NCBI RefSeq assembly: GCF_000005505.3
Contig: NC_016131.3
Location: 61,179,355-61,243,354, forward strand
Direction: 5' to 3'
DNA from: Brachypodium distachyon
Taxonomy: Eukaryota > Streptophyta > Magnoliopsida > Poales > Poaceae
Length of the DNA stretch: 64,000 nt
Shown here piece by piece: positions 12,132 through 23,800 of this stretch. Each line of letters begins with the position of its first letter. Position 1 is the first letter of the stretch. Made by a program: the position numbers and the translations under genes. Below the pieces are notes generated by a model. The model made no database searches. It was not told the DNA's origin and saw only the letters and a program-made list of their open reading frames with translations.

Positions 12132-12228
12132 TACTCTTCCGATACATAATAAGTGTTTCAGATTTAGTATAACTTTGTACTAAGTTAGTATAAAAATCTG
12201 AGACACCTATTATGGATCGGAGGGAGTA
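12132..12228. mobile_element. Stowaway-like MITE
   Basis: Inverted arms pair across the element: left tactcttccgatacataataagtg, right (reverse complement) starting tactccctccgatccataat. The loop contains the TTTGTACTAAG string common in grass Stowaway families. TA occurs at both ends. It lies just beyond the 5' edge of the degenerate LINE. Confidence 0.85.
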
Positions 12229-12615
12229 ATTGAAACCAGATGGCGTCCTCTTTTTGTCAAATAAAAAATAAAACTGATAATTTGAGGCAATGAGTTGAAC
12301 TTTGTACTACTGTTCTTTACTTCTTTTGTCATGCAAAACGTGAACAAAGGAAATCAAGACACAACTGAAAACATGTGCGGAGATGGCCAAGCACCCACAC
12401 AAATTCAGATAGAGAGAAACTGGCACCAAGGACCTGCGTGCATTTTTCAACACAAAGGAATATGACTGCAGAATGCCTCACCGAGCAGGAAGATTCGAAG
12501 AACTCCCGAGGAAACAACAACCTCCGCACCAAAAAGTTTAACAACTTAACAAAGTGGCGACTCCAGCAACGACCCATTTCGCCCCCTTTCCTTTTATTTT
12601 ATGTACATCTGGACC
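12229..12615. other. Spacer between MITE and gypsy element
   Basis: No gene or repeat is recognised in this stretch. Two short frames on opposite strands overlap and show no family resemblance. Confidence 0.4.
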
Positions 12616-12620
12616 CATTC

Positions 12621-13560
12621 TGATGAGGGTATCCCTAGTCCTTTGTCATCTTTGCCTAATGATGATCTTACTGTTCAAGATAAACCCAATGATCTACGCA
12701 TTGGACCAATTACAAGAGCACGTGCCAAGTTATTATAACAACAGGTGAACTCACGCCTAGCTGCACCTAATGTTTATATTGATGAGAATTTTATATTGTC
12801 TATGTCTTTGTATCTTTGTGTAATCAGGTTTGAGGCTGAGGCAACTGTGGAGCATGGAGGAGAGAAGGTCGCGTGCGAGGATCATCATGTGCTGTTATCC
12901 AACATCAAGATATGCGCGAGAGAGGAGAGGGAGGCAGGCGCACCACAAATGAAGATGGAGGATACAAATCGCTAGAAGAACAACTTGGGTGCAAGGGGCA
13001 GCCAACGACAAGAATGATCTGTCCAACACAAGTTGAGTACGAGTATGAGGCGCACCAGGACAGCCTACAACGAGCCCGACACGTCTAAGGGGCACCCGGA
13101 CATGCGAGTCCTTGTTTATGCCAAGTCCTATTCGAATTGGTTGTATGAGTTTGAGTCGAACCTAGTTTGAGTCTGAGTCTGAATCCGTTTGTGTGTTTTG
13201 GCTGCCCCTCACCTATATATACAAGGGGTGCGCTTAGGGTTAGGGTTAGACCACATTTTAGCTATTTTCGAGGCTCTTGTTGATTGCGAGAAGCATTCAT
13301 CTGGAATCCTATACACCATATTCGTTTCGATAGGGTGTTTGTTATCTACTGAAATTTTGAGCGTAATCTGTCGTTCCGCTGGGAATTGAAAGATTGCGAA
13401 ACCGCTTGTGGTCGGCAGACTACTGCGCAAGTGTGTGGTGTTGCGAATTTTCATTGGATTGCAAGTTCGTCGTGCGGCGACGGGTGAATAGCCGGAAGAT
13501 TCGTAGAATCATACAAGTTACCCACGTTGCTTTCTGAGAAGATCGGGCCACCCCTTATCA
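12621..13560 (+). repeat. 5' LTR of the gypsy element
   Basis: The 940-bp repeat begins TGATGAGGGTATCC and ends CCCCTTATCA. A TATATAT box at about 13214-13220 is followed by AAGGGGTGCGC, a plausible promoter and start of R. The first part of the LTR corresponds to the C-terminal codons of the pol frame, as seen at the other end. Confidence 0.95.
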
Positions 13561-13563
13561 TCT

Positions 13564-13573
13564 TGGTATCAGA
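13564..13573 (+). promoter_or_regulatory. Primer-binding site (initiator Met tRNA)
   Basis: TTGGTATCAG begins four bases after the 5' LTR and is complementary to the 3' end of plant initiator tRNA-Met. This is the usual minus-strand primer of plant LTR elements. Confidence 0.85.
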
Positions 13574-14723
13574 TTTCCAGTGTTTACTCGATGAGCATAA
13601 TTTTACCCGAAGTTAGATTTGTTTTTCGTCCTATCCAAAAAAAGCCATACAAAAAAATTGTTAGGTTAGATTTTGCCATAGCCTTAGTTGCACCGTTTAC
13701 TTGTGTTTAGTTGCTGGTCGTTGTTCCTTTGCGTATCCTTTTTCGTTTCGTAGATCTTATAGGTTTGTTTCCGTGTTCTACTCTACGTCCGCGAGATCAG
13801 TTTTTACCTTGTTCTAGTCGGAGTCGCCGAGATCAGTTTGTGTCCGAGTTCTACCCCAAGTCGGCTAGTTTCCAATCCGAGTTCTATCCCAAGTCGGCTT
13901 GCTATTTCTGCGTCAAGTTTAGATCGGTTTCCTGTTTCCGATCCGAGTCCATTTTTAGTCGGCTTGTCCTTTCCGACTTCGAGTACTTTTAGATTTCCGT
14001 TTGATAAACTTCCAATCTTTGCGTAAACTTCCTTATTTCGAGACTAGCATCTCTTTTGCTCTACGGGCTGCTCTTGTTTTTCCTTTTAGTAAAGATCCGA
14101 TCTGGAAGTTGATTTGAGTTCCCGGTAAAGTTTCGGCCGCAAGGAAAGAGTAGGGGAGAGCAAAAAAAAAGATTCTAGAACTCTCTCCGAAAAAAATTCG
14201 AGCCTATACTGTTTTTACACTTCCGGGATCGTTTTTAGCTATCCGCCGTTGTAGCGGAAAATTTGTGATCCAAAATTTGATGTTTTCAATTGTCGTTGAG
14301 CAATCTTGTGCCCTTTGCCTTTTGAACTTTTGCTAGTGTCTCCCGTTGTGCATTGCAACACGAGCTTACCTCCGACATATATCATCTTTTCAGCTCTTCC
14401 ATAGAGTTGCATTTGCCCCAATTATCTCCACCTTGTGTGTTTCCCGTGTGAGTCGAGTCATATGATCAGCACTAGGCCTTGTAAATTTGGTGTTGTTAGG
14501 TATCCCAACCAAGCTCCACCTTATACACCTTAGTTGTCATGTGATAGTCTTGACCCATAAAATTCGCTTGATCACACACAAGTGCGTTTCAGCCACCGCA
14601 GCGGTAAGTAGCGTTTTCAATTCACTTCGGAATGGTAAGATACCTTGTTATTTTCAGTTTTGAGTGAGTTGCGAGTTTCCACCTATATATATACACTTGG
14701 TTGCTGCTGTTTTTGTGTCTACC

Positions 14724-15956
14724 ATGTCTACAGACGCTGATCAGTACAATGTGGAGAAGAAGCAAGAACCTAAAGTCCCGGTGCAGTTCTATCAATATGA
14801 GGCGCTTCGTATGCACTTTCAGCGTCAACTCAGCCTCAATATTGATCCCCTCGCAGAGCAAGTGCAGAACATGGAGCAATCGGTTGACGTGCTATAGCGG
14901 TCCATTGGTGCTATTCAAACCACTTTGGATGGATTGCAAGGCGATGCCGAGAGTGTCCATGGTCGTGAGGAGGCACACCGTGAGGATGACGGTGTTCGAC
15001 GTGAACGGTTTCAACAAGACAATCGTGATCGCCGAGTGCACCATGACACTCCCAATGGTCGTGGGATGGGTGGTCGTGGTGGTGGTCCGCATGGTCGTGG
15101 ATTTGCTCATTGTGATGTTGATGGTGATTTCCAGCAGCCACACCATCATGATGATGATGGCTTGGGCAGGCCCAAGTTTACAATTCCAAAGTTTGAAGGC
15201 TCCACTGATGTTGAAGAGTATCTCAATTGGGAGCTGAAGGTTGAGAAATTATGGCGCATGCATGAGTACACCGAAGATAGAAAGATCAAGTTGACGTCCT
15301 CTGAATTTGATGGTTATGCTTTGCTATGGTGGGAGAACCTTGTGCAAACACGAGAAGCGGAAGGATTGCCTGCTATTGTTACTTGGTTGTCCATGAAGCG
15401 AGAGATGCATGACCGTTTTATTCCACGCAACTACATCCGTTCCCTTTATGATAAGTTGCAAAATTTGAAGCAAGGTACCAAGTCCGTGGATGACTATCAT
15501 CAGGAGATGGAGCTTATTATGCAGCGTGCCCGAGTGCATGAAGATGCCGAACAAACCATGCAGCGTTTCCTTTCTGGTCTGAACTTCACTGTCAAGCGCA
15601 TTGTCCGGCATTACCAATTCCATGATATCACGGAGTTGCTACATCAAGCACGTGAAGAGGAGGCTCAGTTGGAAGAGGATGCGAAGTTTGCTGCACGTAC
15701 TACCGCTGCCAAGGGTCGTTTTACACCACGGATAGCAACCAACGCGTCTACTCCTAGTACGGCATCCCGGTCACGTGGCACTTTCAATACCAAGCCTGAG
15801 GCTGCTGTTTCTACTGCCAAGAAGCCGGTGCAGCCCGCTGTTAGTTCTGTGTCGTCCTCTAATTCTACCGCTCGTAACAGGGATATCATTTGCCATACCT
15901 GCGTGGACGAGGCCATATCCAGCGAGATTGCCCCAATAAGAGGATTATGCTTGTGA
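14724..15956 (+). pseudogene. gag of the gypsy element, broken
   Basis: The reading frame starts at MSTDADQYNV (14724). It is interrupted by an in-frame TAG at 14895-14897, and the same frame then runs open to 15956. The central part carries the retrotransposon gag region (YLNWELKVEKLW, ALLWWENLV, DRFIPRNYIRSLYDKLQNL). Before the capsid region is a Gly/His/Arg-rich segment. The CCHC zinc knuckle starts with CHTC at about 15890, but the rest of the knuckle (GRGHIQRDC) is in another frame. A one-base loss near 15902 therefore detaches gag from the downstream frame. The resulting Gag would lack an intact knuckle. Confidence 0.88.
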
Positions 15957-17460
15957 ATGAAGAAACCGGTGAATATGAGTCCGGTGATGAGGTTGATCCC
16001 GAATCTATTTTTGAGGAAGATGAGGAGGATCCCCATGCTACTGTTTATGCTGATGCTACACATCTTCCAACCATAGTTTGTACGCCGAAAGTTTTGAGTG
16101 TGGTACCTAGCTCGGCCGAGGAGCAGCGCTGCAATTTGTTTCAAACCAAGTCCGTTGTGGGACACGACAAGGCGTGCAAGGTGATTATTGATGGAGGAAG
16201 TTGTCACAATCTAGCTAGTAAAGAGCTTTGCACGAAACTGAAGTTGAAGTATTTACCGCAACCCAATCCATACTACATTCAGTGGCTTAGTGATCACGAC
16301 GAGATGAAGATTAGCCACATGGTGCGTGTTGAGTTTCAGATTGGACCATATAAGGACACCGTCAAGTGTGATGTGGTTCCAATGACCGTGTGTCATTTGC
16401 TGTTGGGACGCCTGTGGCAATCCAATAGAGATGTTCGCCACAATGGGAGAGCTAACACTTATAGTCTCCATTGGCATGGCAAGGAGGTGATATTGCGTCT
16501 GATGACACCACAACAGATTGTTAATGAATCGCGGCAGAAAGTTGAAGTAAATCGTGAGAATGAGTGTGAGAGATTAGATAGGCGGGCGACTCCACTTTCG
16601 GTGAGTGAGTGCCACAAGCCAAATTTGAGTGGTAAACAGAACAGCGAGGGAGAGAATTCCTTAGTAATGCTAGCCACCAAATTAGATTTGAGAGAGTTCA
16701 GTGAGGATCCTACTTTGGAGCTTGTTGTGCTTATGTGCAAAGGTGTCCTTCTTTCTACTAACGAGATAACCCCGCTGCCTATTAGTGTTTCTCATGTTTT
16801 GCAGGAATTCGGCGATGTGTTTCCGGATGAAGTCCCCGCTGGTTTGCCACCATTGCGAGGGATTGAGCATCAAATTGACTTGATTTCAGGAGCATCGCTG
16901 CCCAATCATCCACCATACCGTACGAACCCCGACGAGACGAAGGAAATTCAGAAACAAGTACAAGCGCTTCTTGACAAAGGTTATATGCGCGTAAGCTTAA
17001 GTCCTTGTGTTGTTCCTGTTATTATAGTGCCTAAGAAAGATGGTACTTGGCGCATGTGTGTAGATTGTAGAGCGATTAATAACATCACTATTCGATATCG
17101 TCATCCTATTCCGCGTTTAGAAGATATGTTAGACGAGTTGAGTGGTGCTGCTATATTCTCTAAAATTGATTTGCTTAGTGGATACCATCAAATTAGAATG
17201 AAAGAAGAGGATGAGTGGAAAACAGCTTTTAAAACTAAATTCGGTTTATATGAGTGGTTAGTCATGCCTTTTGGGTTAACTAATGCATCTAGTACTTCCA
17301 TGCGTTTAATGAATCATGTTTTAAGGCATTTCATAGGAAAATTTGTGGTTGTGTATTTTGATGATATACTTATTTATAGCCTCACCGAATCTGAACATGT
17401 TGATCATATTAGACAAGTCTTGCAAGTGTTGCGTGATGCTAAATTATTTGGTAACATGAA
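15904..17460 (+). pseudogene. pol N-terminal part: protease and reverse transcriptase
   Basis: This frame continues from the zinc knuckle. DGGSCHNLAS near 16190 is the retropepsin-like active-site region. The reverse transcriptase follows, with GYMRVSLSPC, VPVIIVPKKDGTWRMCVD, IFSKIDLLSGYHQIRM and the catalytic YFDDIL at about 17357. The frame is lost at about 17460, in an A run, where a one-base deletion moves the rest of the polymerase into the next frame. The residue usually reading Q in the ASxT motif is S here (NASSTSM), a further sign of decay. No protein from this frame would carry RNase H or integrase. Confidence 0.9.
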
Positions 17461-17462
17461 AA

Positions 17463-19773
17463 GTGCACATTTTGCAAGGATAGGGTCATTTTCTTGGGTT
17501 ATGTTGTTTTTGCCCATGGGGTTGAGGTTGATGAATCTAAAATTGAAGCAATTAAAAATTGGCCTACTCCTGTCAATGTTAGTCAAGTTAGAAGTTTTCA
17601 TGGCCTTGCTCGTTTTTATAAACGTTTTGTGAAAGATTTCAGCACCATTGCTGCCCCATTGAATGAACTAATTAAAAATGGTTATTTTGTTTGGGGACCA
17701 GCCCAAGATAATGCTTTTGATGAACTAAAGAATCGTTTAACTGCTGCACCTTTGTTTGTTTTACCTAATTTCGCTAAACAATTTGAGATTGAGTGTGATG
17801 CTAGTGGAATAGGTATTGGTGGTGTTTTGATGCAAGAGGGTCGTCCGATAGCATATTTTAGTGAGAAATTGAATGGTGCACAATTGAACTATCCTGTTTA
17901 TGACAAAAAACTATATGCTCTTGTTCGTGTTCTTGAGGTTTGGCAACATAATTTATGGTCTAAAGAGTTCATTATACATTCTGATCATGAGGCTTTAAAG
18001 TACTTGAAAGGCCAAACTAAGTTGAACCGACGACATGCTAAGTGGGTGGAATTTATTGAATCTTTTCCTTACATTATTAAGCGTACAAAGGGTAAAGAAA
18101 ACGTGGTTGCTGATGCTCTTTCTAGGAAAGTTGTGCTTTTGAATCAATTGGATGTTAAAGTTCCTGAATTAGAGAGTTTACGTGATTTATATACTTCTGA
18201 TCGTGACTTTGCTGCACCTTATAATCTTTGTAAGGATGGGAAAGGATGGGATAAGTTTCACATACATGATGGGTTTTTGTTTCGATCTAACAAACTTTGT
18301 GCACCCGAGTCGTCCGTGCGTTTGTTATTGATGCAATCACATGCCGGCGGCTTGATGGGTCACTTTAGACGTGAAAAGACTTTACTTATGCTTAATGAAA
18401 AAAATTATTGGCCAAAGATGAGGCGTGATGTGGACAGGTTTGTCAAAAGGTGTATTACTTGTCATAAGGCCAAGTCCAAGCTGAAGCCTGACGGTTTGTA
18501 TACTCCTCTTCCCGCCCCTAGTGTTCCACGGGAAGATATTAGCATGGATTTTGTGTTAGGATTGCCTAAGACCAGGAGACGACATGATTATATATTTGTG
18601 GTAGTGGATCGGTTTTCTAAGATGGCGCATTTTATTTCCTGCCACAAGAGCGACGATGCGTCGCATATTGCTAATCTTTTTTTCAGCAACATCGTGAGAT
18701 TGCATGGAGTACCAAGGACGATTGTTTCTGATCGTGACGTGAAGTTCATGAGCTACTTTTGGAAGACGCTTTGGGGGAAGCTAGAAACGAAGTTGTTGTT
18801 TAGCACTACTTGTCATCCCCAAACCGATGGCCAAACGGAGGTGGTGAATCGCACGCTTTCAACGTTGTTGCGATCAACGATCAAGAAGAACCTGGGTGCA
18901 TGGGAGGAGTGTTTGCCGCATGTGGAATTTGCATATAACAGGGCAGTACATTCAACAACGCAGCTTTGTCCGTTTGAGGTGGTATATGGTTTCAAACCCA
19001 TTACGCCACTTGATTTGCTGCCACTTCCAAGTCAAGAGCGTGTGAATATGGAGGCGTCCAAGCGTGCTGATTTTGTTCGGAAGATACATGAGAAGACTAA
19101 AGAAGCAATAGAGAAGAAGGGCAAGTACAATGCTACACGTGTCAATACAAAGCGAAAAGAAGTGCTCTTTCAGCCCGACGATCTGGTATGGGTTCATTTT
19201 CGCAAGGATAGATTTCCTGAACAACGTAAGTCAAAGTTGCTGCCACGAGTAGATGGACCATACAAGGTGCTTGCCAAAATCAATGATAATGCTTACAAGA
19301 TAGATCTTCCAACCGATAAGTTTGGCGTGAGTAATTCGTTCAACGTTGCTGATTTGACGCCATATGATGGAGAAGACCTTGGAGCGTCGAGGTCGACGCC
19401 TTTTGAAGAGGGGGAGGATGATGAGGGCATCCCTAGTCCTTTGTCATCTTTGCCTAATGATGATCTTGTTGTTCAAGATAAACTCAATGATCTACGCATT
19501 GGACCAATTACACGAGCACGTGCCAAGTTATTAGAACAACAGGTGAACTCACTCCTAACTGCACCTAATGTTTATATTGATAAGAATTTTATACTGCCTA
19601 AGTCTTTGTATCTTTGTGTAATCAGGTTTGAGGCTGAGGCAACCGTGGAGCATGGAGGAGAGGAGGCCGCGTGCGAGGATCATCATGTGCTGTTATCCAA
19701 CATCAAGATATGCGCGAGGGAGGAGAGGGAGGCAGACGCACCACAAATGAAGATGGAGGATACAAATCGCTAG
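17463..19773 (+). pseudogene. pol C-terminal part: RNase H and integrase, reading into the 3' LTR
   Basis: After the frameshift the frame stays open to 19773. The connection and RNase H region includes [20 protein letters not shown] and [16 protein letters not shown]. The integrase zinc finger is H-x-GHF...CITCHKAK near 18340-18475. The catalytic D,D,E residues sit in [17 protein letters not shown] and GQTEVVNRT. The frame continues for about 118 codons past 19419 into the 3' LTR, with [14 protein letters not shown] and a Leu/Phe-rich end. Coding overlap with the LTR is known from CRM-type chromoviruses; I do not see a clear chromodomain. Confidence 0.9.
19405..19418 (+). promoter_or_regulatory. 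Polypurine tract of the gypsy element
   Basis: GAAGAGGGGGAGGA lies immediately before the 3' LTR and is the expected plus-strand primer. It is also read as codons of the pol frame. Confidence 0.88.
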
Positions 19774-20368
19774 AAGAATAACTTGGGTGCAAGTGGCAGC
19801 CAACGACGAGACTGATCTGCCCACCACAAGTTGAGTATGAGTATGAGGCGCATCAGGACAGCCTACGACGAGCCCGACACGTCTAAGGGGCACCCGGACC
19901 TGCGAGTCCTTGTTTATGCCAAGTCCTATTCGGATTGGTTGTATGAGTTTGAGTCGAACCTAGTTTGAGTATGAGTCTGAGTCCGTTTGTTCGTTTTGGC
20001 TGTCCCTCGCCTATATATACAAGGGGTGCGCTTAGGGTTTGGTTAGACCACGTTTTAGCTATTTTCGAGGCTCTTGTTGATCGCGAGAAGCATTCATCTG
20101 GAATCATATACACCATATTCGTTTCGATGGGGTGTTTGTTATCTACTGAAATTTCGAGTGCAATTTGTTTTTCCGTTGAAAATTGAAAGATTGCGAAACC
20201 ACTTGTGGTCGGCGGACTATTGCGCAAGTGTGTGGTGTTGCGAATTTTCATTGGGTCGCAAGTTCTCGTGCAGCGACAGGTGAACAGCCGGAAGGAACAG
20301 CCGGAAGATTCGTAGAATCATACAAGTTACCCACGTTGCTCTCTAAGAAGATCGGGCCACCCTTATCA
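19419..20368 (+). repeat. 3' LTR of the gypsy element
   Basis: The 950-bp repeat matches the 5' LTR throughout. A CTATATATAC box sits at 20011-20020. Small differences include an extra GGAACAGCC copy near 20290. It ends 460 bp from the stop codon of the convergent CRK gene. Confidence 0.95.
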
Positions 20369-20373
20369 CATTC

Positions 20374-20832
20374 CCTGCTCAAAGCTGGGGTGTCCGGGTT
20401 GCCACGCAAACCATACACTTACATGGTCTGCTAAAAAAATATTGAGCCAGCTTCTTTTTCCAATTGAAGCAACCATTCCAAGTTGTTTGCTGGGAAGGAG
20501 TTTCCAAAGTTACTATAAATCTGCACATACCTCCAGCAAGATGTATGGAATAAAAAATACAGTACAATCTGTAATCGGTAAGCACCACACAACACATAAG
20601 TGAAGGGAGCTAGCTGGTTACCCTACACATGAAATCTTCCATCCTTTTTCCTAATCTAATCTGTACATTCCTCTAAACAGCTTGAGTACAACATCAATCC
20701 ATGTGTCAAGAGGAGGCAAAATGTAGGCCTAGAAAGAGAGCCCTCTTTTTTCATCTCTTGCACCAGGACAGTCTGTTAATATTTGTATCAGTTTCACACG
20801 AATTCTCCAGCCAGCCGTCGACCAACTAGAGA
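20374..20832. other. 3' flank of the CRK gene
   Basis: Probable 3' UTR and downstream region of the minus-strand kinase gene, next to the gypsy insertion. Nothing else is recognised. Confidence 0.45.
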
Positions 20833-23800
20833 TTAGGCTTTTGGGATAGCACGTGGAGAAACTCCATGGAGTAGCTTTATGAATCCGAGGAAACTCAATT
20901 TTCCATCAGAATGTCTGATCCAATCTTGGAGAACGACATGAAGGGGAACGGAAGGTCCAAGTCCAAGTTCCTGAAACACGACCAACATCATCAGCAATGG
21001 CGATTCTTTAAAACAAAAACTATTAGCAGTAGATCAAACTATACCGATGCAAGTTCCTCAATCACAATTGGCCGGTTTCCCTCCTTATCAAATAATTCAT
21101 ACGCCTGCCGGGCATGCTGTTCCCAGGTGTCCAAACCTTCCATCTGGTAGACACTTACGGAAGAAGCAGAAAACTCCTCAAAATCCAACTTTCTGTATTG
21201 AACGTTGCATATCTAGCACCATGAATAGTATAAGTGATTGCATCACGCAAATAAGTAATTGGAAGAGATAAAGAAAAGGGAAACTTAAAGCTTACTGTGT
21301 TAACAAAGTCAACAATCCTAGAATCCTTCATTACATATGTGGTGTTCTTCGTTAAAGCCTACAAATTTCATTTCGTTTTAGTAATTGATAGCAGAGAGTA
21401 ACTTTGGCTGAACAAAGCGAAATTAACTAACCGTCTTCAAATTTTGCAAGGTGATATACCCACTCTTATTTGGCCCTAGCAATTCAAACTGCTCTCTTAG
21501 GTAGAAGAGTTGATCTGTCGTTAACGTCTTGGCGAGGGCCTGCAGAATGTAAAGAGCCACTTAGCAAAACCAGTTTAACACTCACTTAAAGTGCGCAAGT
21601 ACTATTGTCAGCAAAGTATGGTATTTCAACGTGCAGACACAGGAAATGGAGGGTTGAATAATGGAAAAAAAAAAGCATCCACATGATGCTTCTGGGATTA
21701 ATTTGCTATATATTGCTACTTGAATACAATTCTTGGTGATGTGTTCCCGGTCAAAAAAAAAAAATCCTTGGTGATGTGTTTGTGACACTGTGACAGTCAA
21801 ACGAATGTGCAGATTATAATCATGTCCTGTCATGGGCGTACATCCCTATAGGGACGCTGCCCTAAGTATCCAAATAAGGGACGATATCACAATAGTATCT
21901 TCTAAATTAGATAGGCAACAGATTGGATAGGAATAATAAGATATGGTTTGTTAGGAAAGTAGAGATTAGTTTCTTGGATGCGTCATGTTGAGTCTTCCCT
22001 CTATGGATTGTTGAATGTCCACAGGCATTCGAGAAAACACACGGCCAGCTATATATAATCATGCGGGGAAAGACAAAGGTGTGGTAAAAAGAAAATTAAA
22101 GCATAACTGAAAATTGGCTATATGACGTGGACAGATATTTACCACTAAGACAAAAAGGGAACATGATTAATATAATTGACACTGTTTGTTCTAGAAAACA
22201 GAAATAGGCATCACATCAATTTGGGGCTAGAACGAAAATGACCATCAGCAAGCAGAAGGTGAAAACTAGTAAATAGACCCTACAAGAATATTACCCTCAG
22301 AGCAGATTTCCGTAGAGAAGATGAGCTTATGTAAGCCCTCATAAGTCTGTAAATTATCATGTCTAAGGGAATCTTCACTTCTTGAGTGCCACGAATCCAT
22401 GGATGACCTGTAATTGTCATTGTTAGTCTTGGAGTGTCATATGCAAGCTGAACAACAGTTTAAATCAAGAAAATAAATGCTAGTTACAGAGGGCTTGTGC
22501 GGCTGTCATCCTCTTGCGGTAATCCTTATTAAGCAGCCTTCTCACAAAATCTTTTGCTTCAGCAGAGAGGGTAGGCCATGGGGCTTCATCAAAACTAGGT
22601 TCTGCCTTAAGGACAGCACGAAATATTCCCGATTCAGTTCGTGCCCAGAAAGGGCGGCTTCCACAGAGCAAAATATATGCAATTACTCCAATGCTCCACA
22701 TATCAGCCTCGGTGCCATAAGATCGATGGAGCACTTCTGGTGCAACATAATATGCACTTCCAACAATGTCGTTAAGTCTTTCATCTGCAGAATATAATGA
22801 TAGATTGATGGTCACATTTTATAATAGTTAAACAGAATAATAAACAAGGATAAGACAAAACCTATAAAAGACCAACCTGGCTTTACAAAATCAGACAGAC
22901 CAAAGTCTATGGCCTTCAAGGCAGAGCTCTCATCCTTCGACGCGAAAAGGAAGTTCTACAGAATGGAAGTAAATATGTAAGCAAACACTAGCATAATCTG
23001 GTAAAAAAAATCAGTAAAAAAAACACTAGCATAAACATAAAATATTACGTTTGTGTTGTACTTTTGCTCAGACAACAGTAGTACCATTTGAGTTAAGAAT
23101 CGACAAAATTAGCAACAATAAAGGATGACTGAAAAGAGTGCATGCAGAGAAACTTGTACGTTTCGGCACACAGGCAACATAGCAATAATCCACCGATCTC
23201 AGAATATATTGTGGATGCGTACACAAAGAAGGAAAGATACTAAATTTGATGCTATATTGAGAGGTGAAGATATTAAATTACCATGAGCCATGTAGAAATG
23301 CAAAGTATAAATCATTTTTGGCTGCAAGCATGTGCATTTTCATGTGTGACTACGTTGGTTGGCGCATAAATGGTCATGACTAACCAGGCATGCAAGAGGT
23401 GCGCATAAAACTGGTGAAAAATTGAATGAAGGTAGAATAGACAAACTTCTAAACACTAATTATGAATTTCTTATTTAAACTTACCTCTGGTTTCAGATCG
23501 CGGTGAACAACACCCTGAAGATGGCAAAATGAAGCAACACTTAGAATTTGGTGCATAACAACCTTTGCATCCACTTCGGAATATTTTCCACCTCTGCAAA
23601 GCAAAAGTAGCCAGTTATCTTCCGCATACCCGTAGAGTTAACGTTGAATTTATCTAAACAAGTGTGAGTTAGAACTTAGAAATGATATATCCTGAAAGTA
23701 CCTAGCCAAAATCTTGTCCAGCAGCTCACCACCTTTGCATAACCTGAACCAGGAAAAAATAATTTGAATATAATCAAGCGGAGGAAATATTCAGGAATAA

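Larger units (their letters stand above)
12621..20368 (+). mobile_element. Full-length Ty3/gypsy LTR retrotransposon
   Basis: The element is 7748 bp. Its 5' LTR is 12621-13560 and its 3' LTR is 19419-20368; both begin TGATGAGGG and end CTTATCA. The perfect target duplication CATTC lies at 12616-12620 and 20369-20373. A primer-binding site follows the 5' LTR and a purine tract precedes the 3' LTR. The protein order gag, protease, reverse transcriptase, RNase H, integrase is that of Ty3/gypsy. The LTRs differ by scattered substitutions and about 10 bp of indels, so the insertion is not very recent. An in-frame stop and two frameshifts make it non-autonomous now. Confidence 0.96.
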
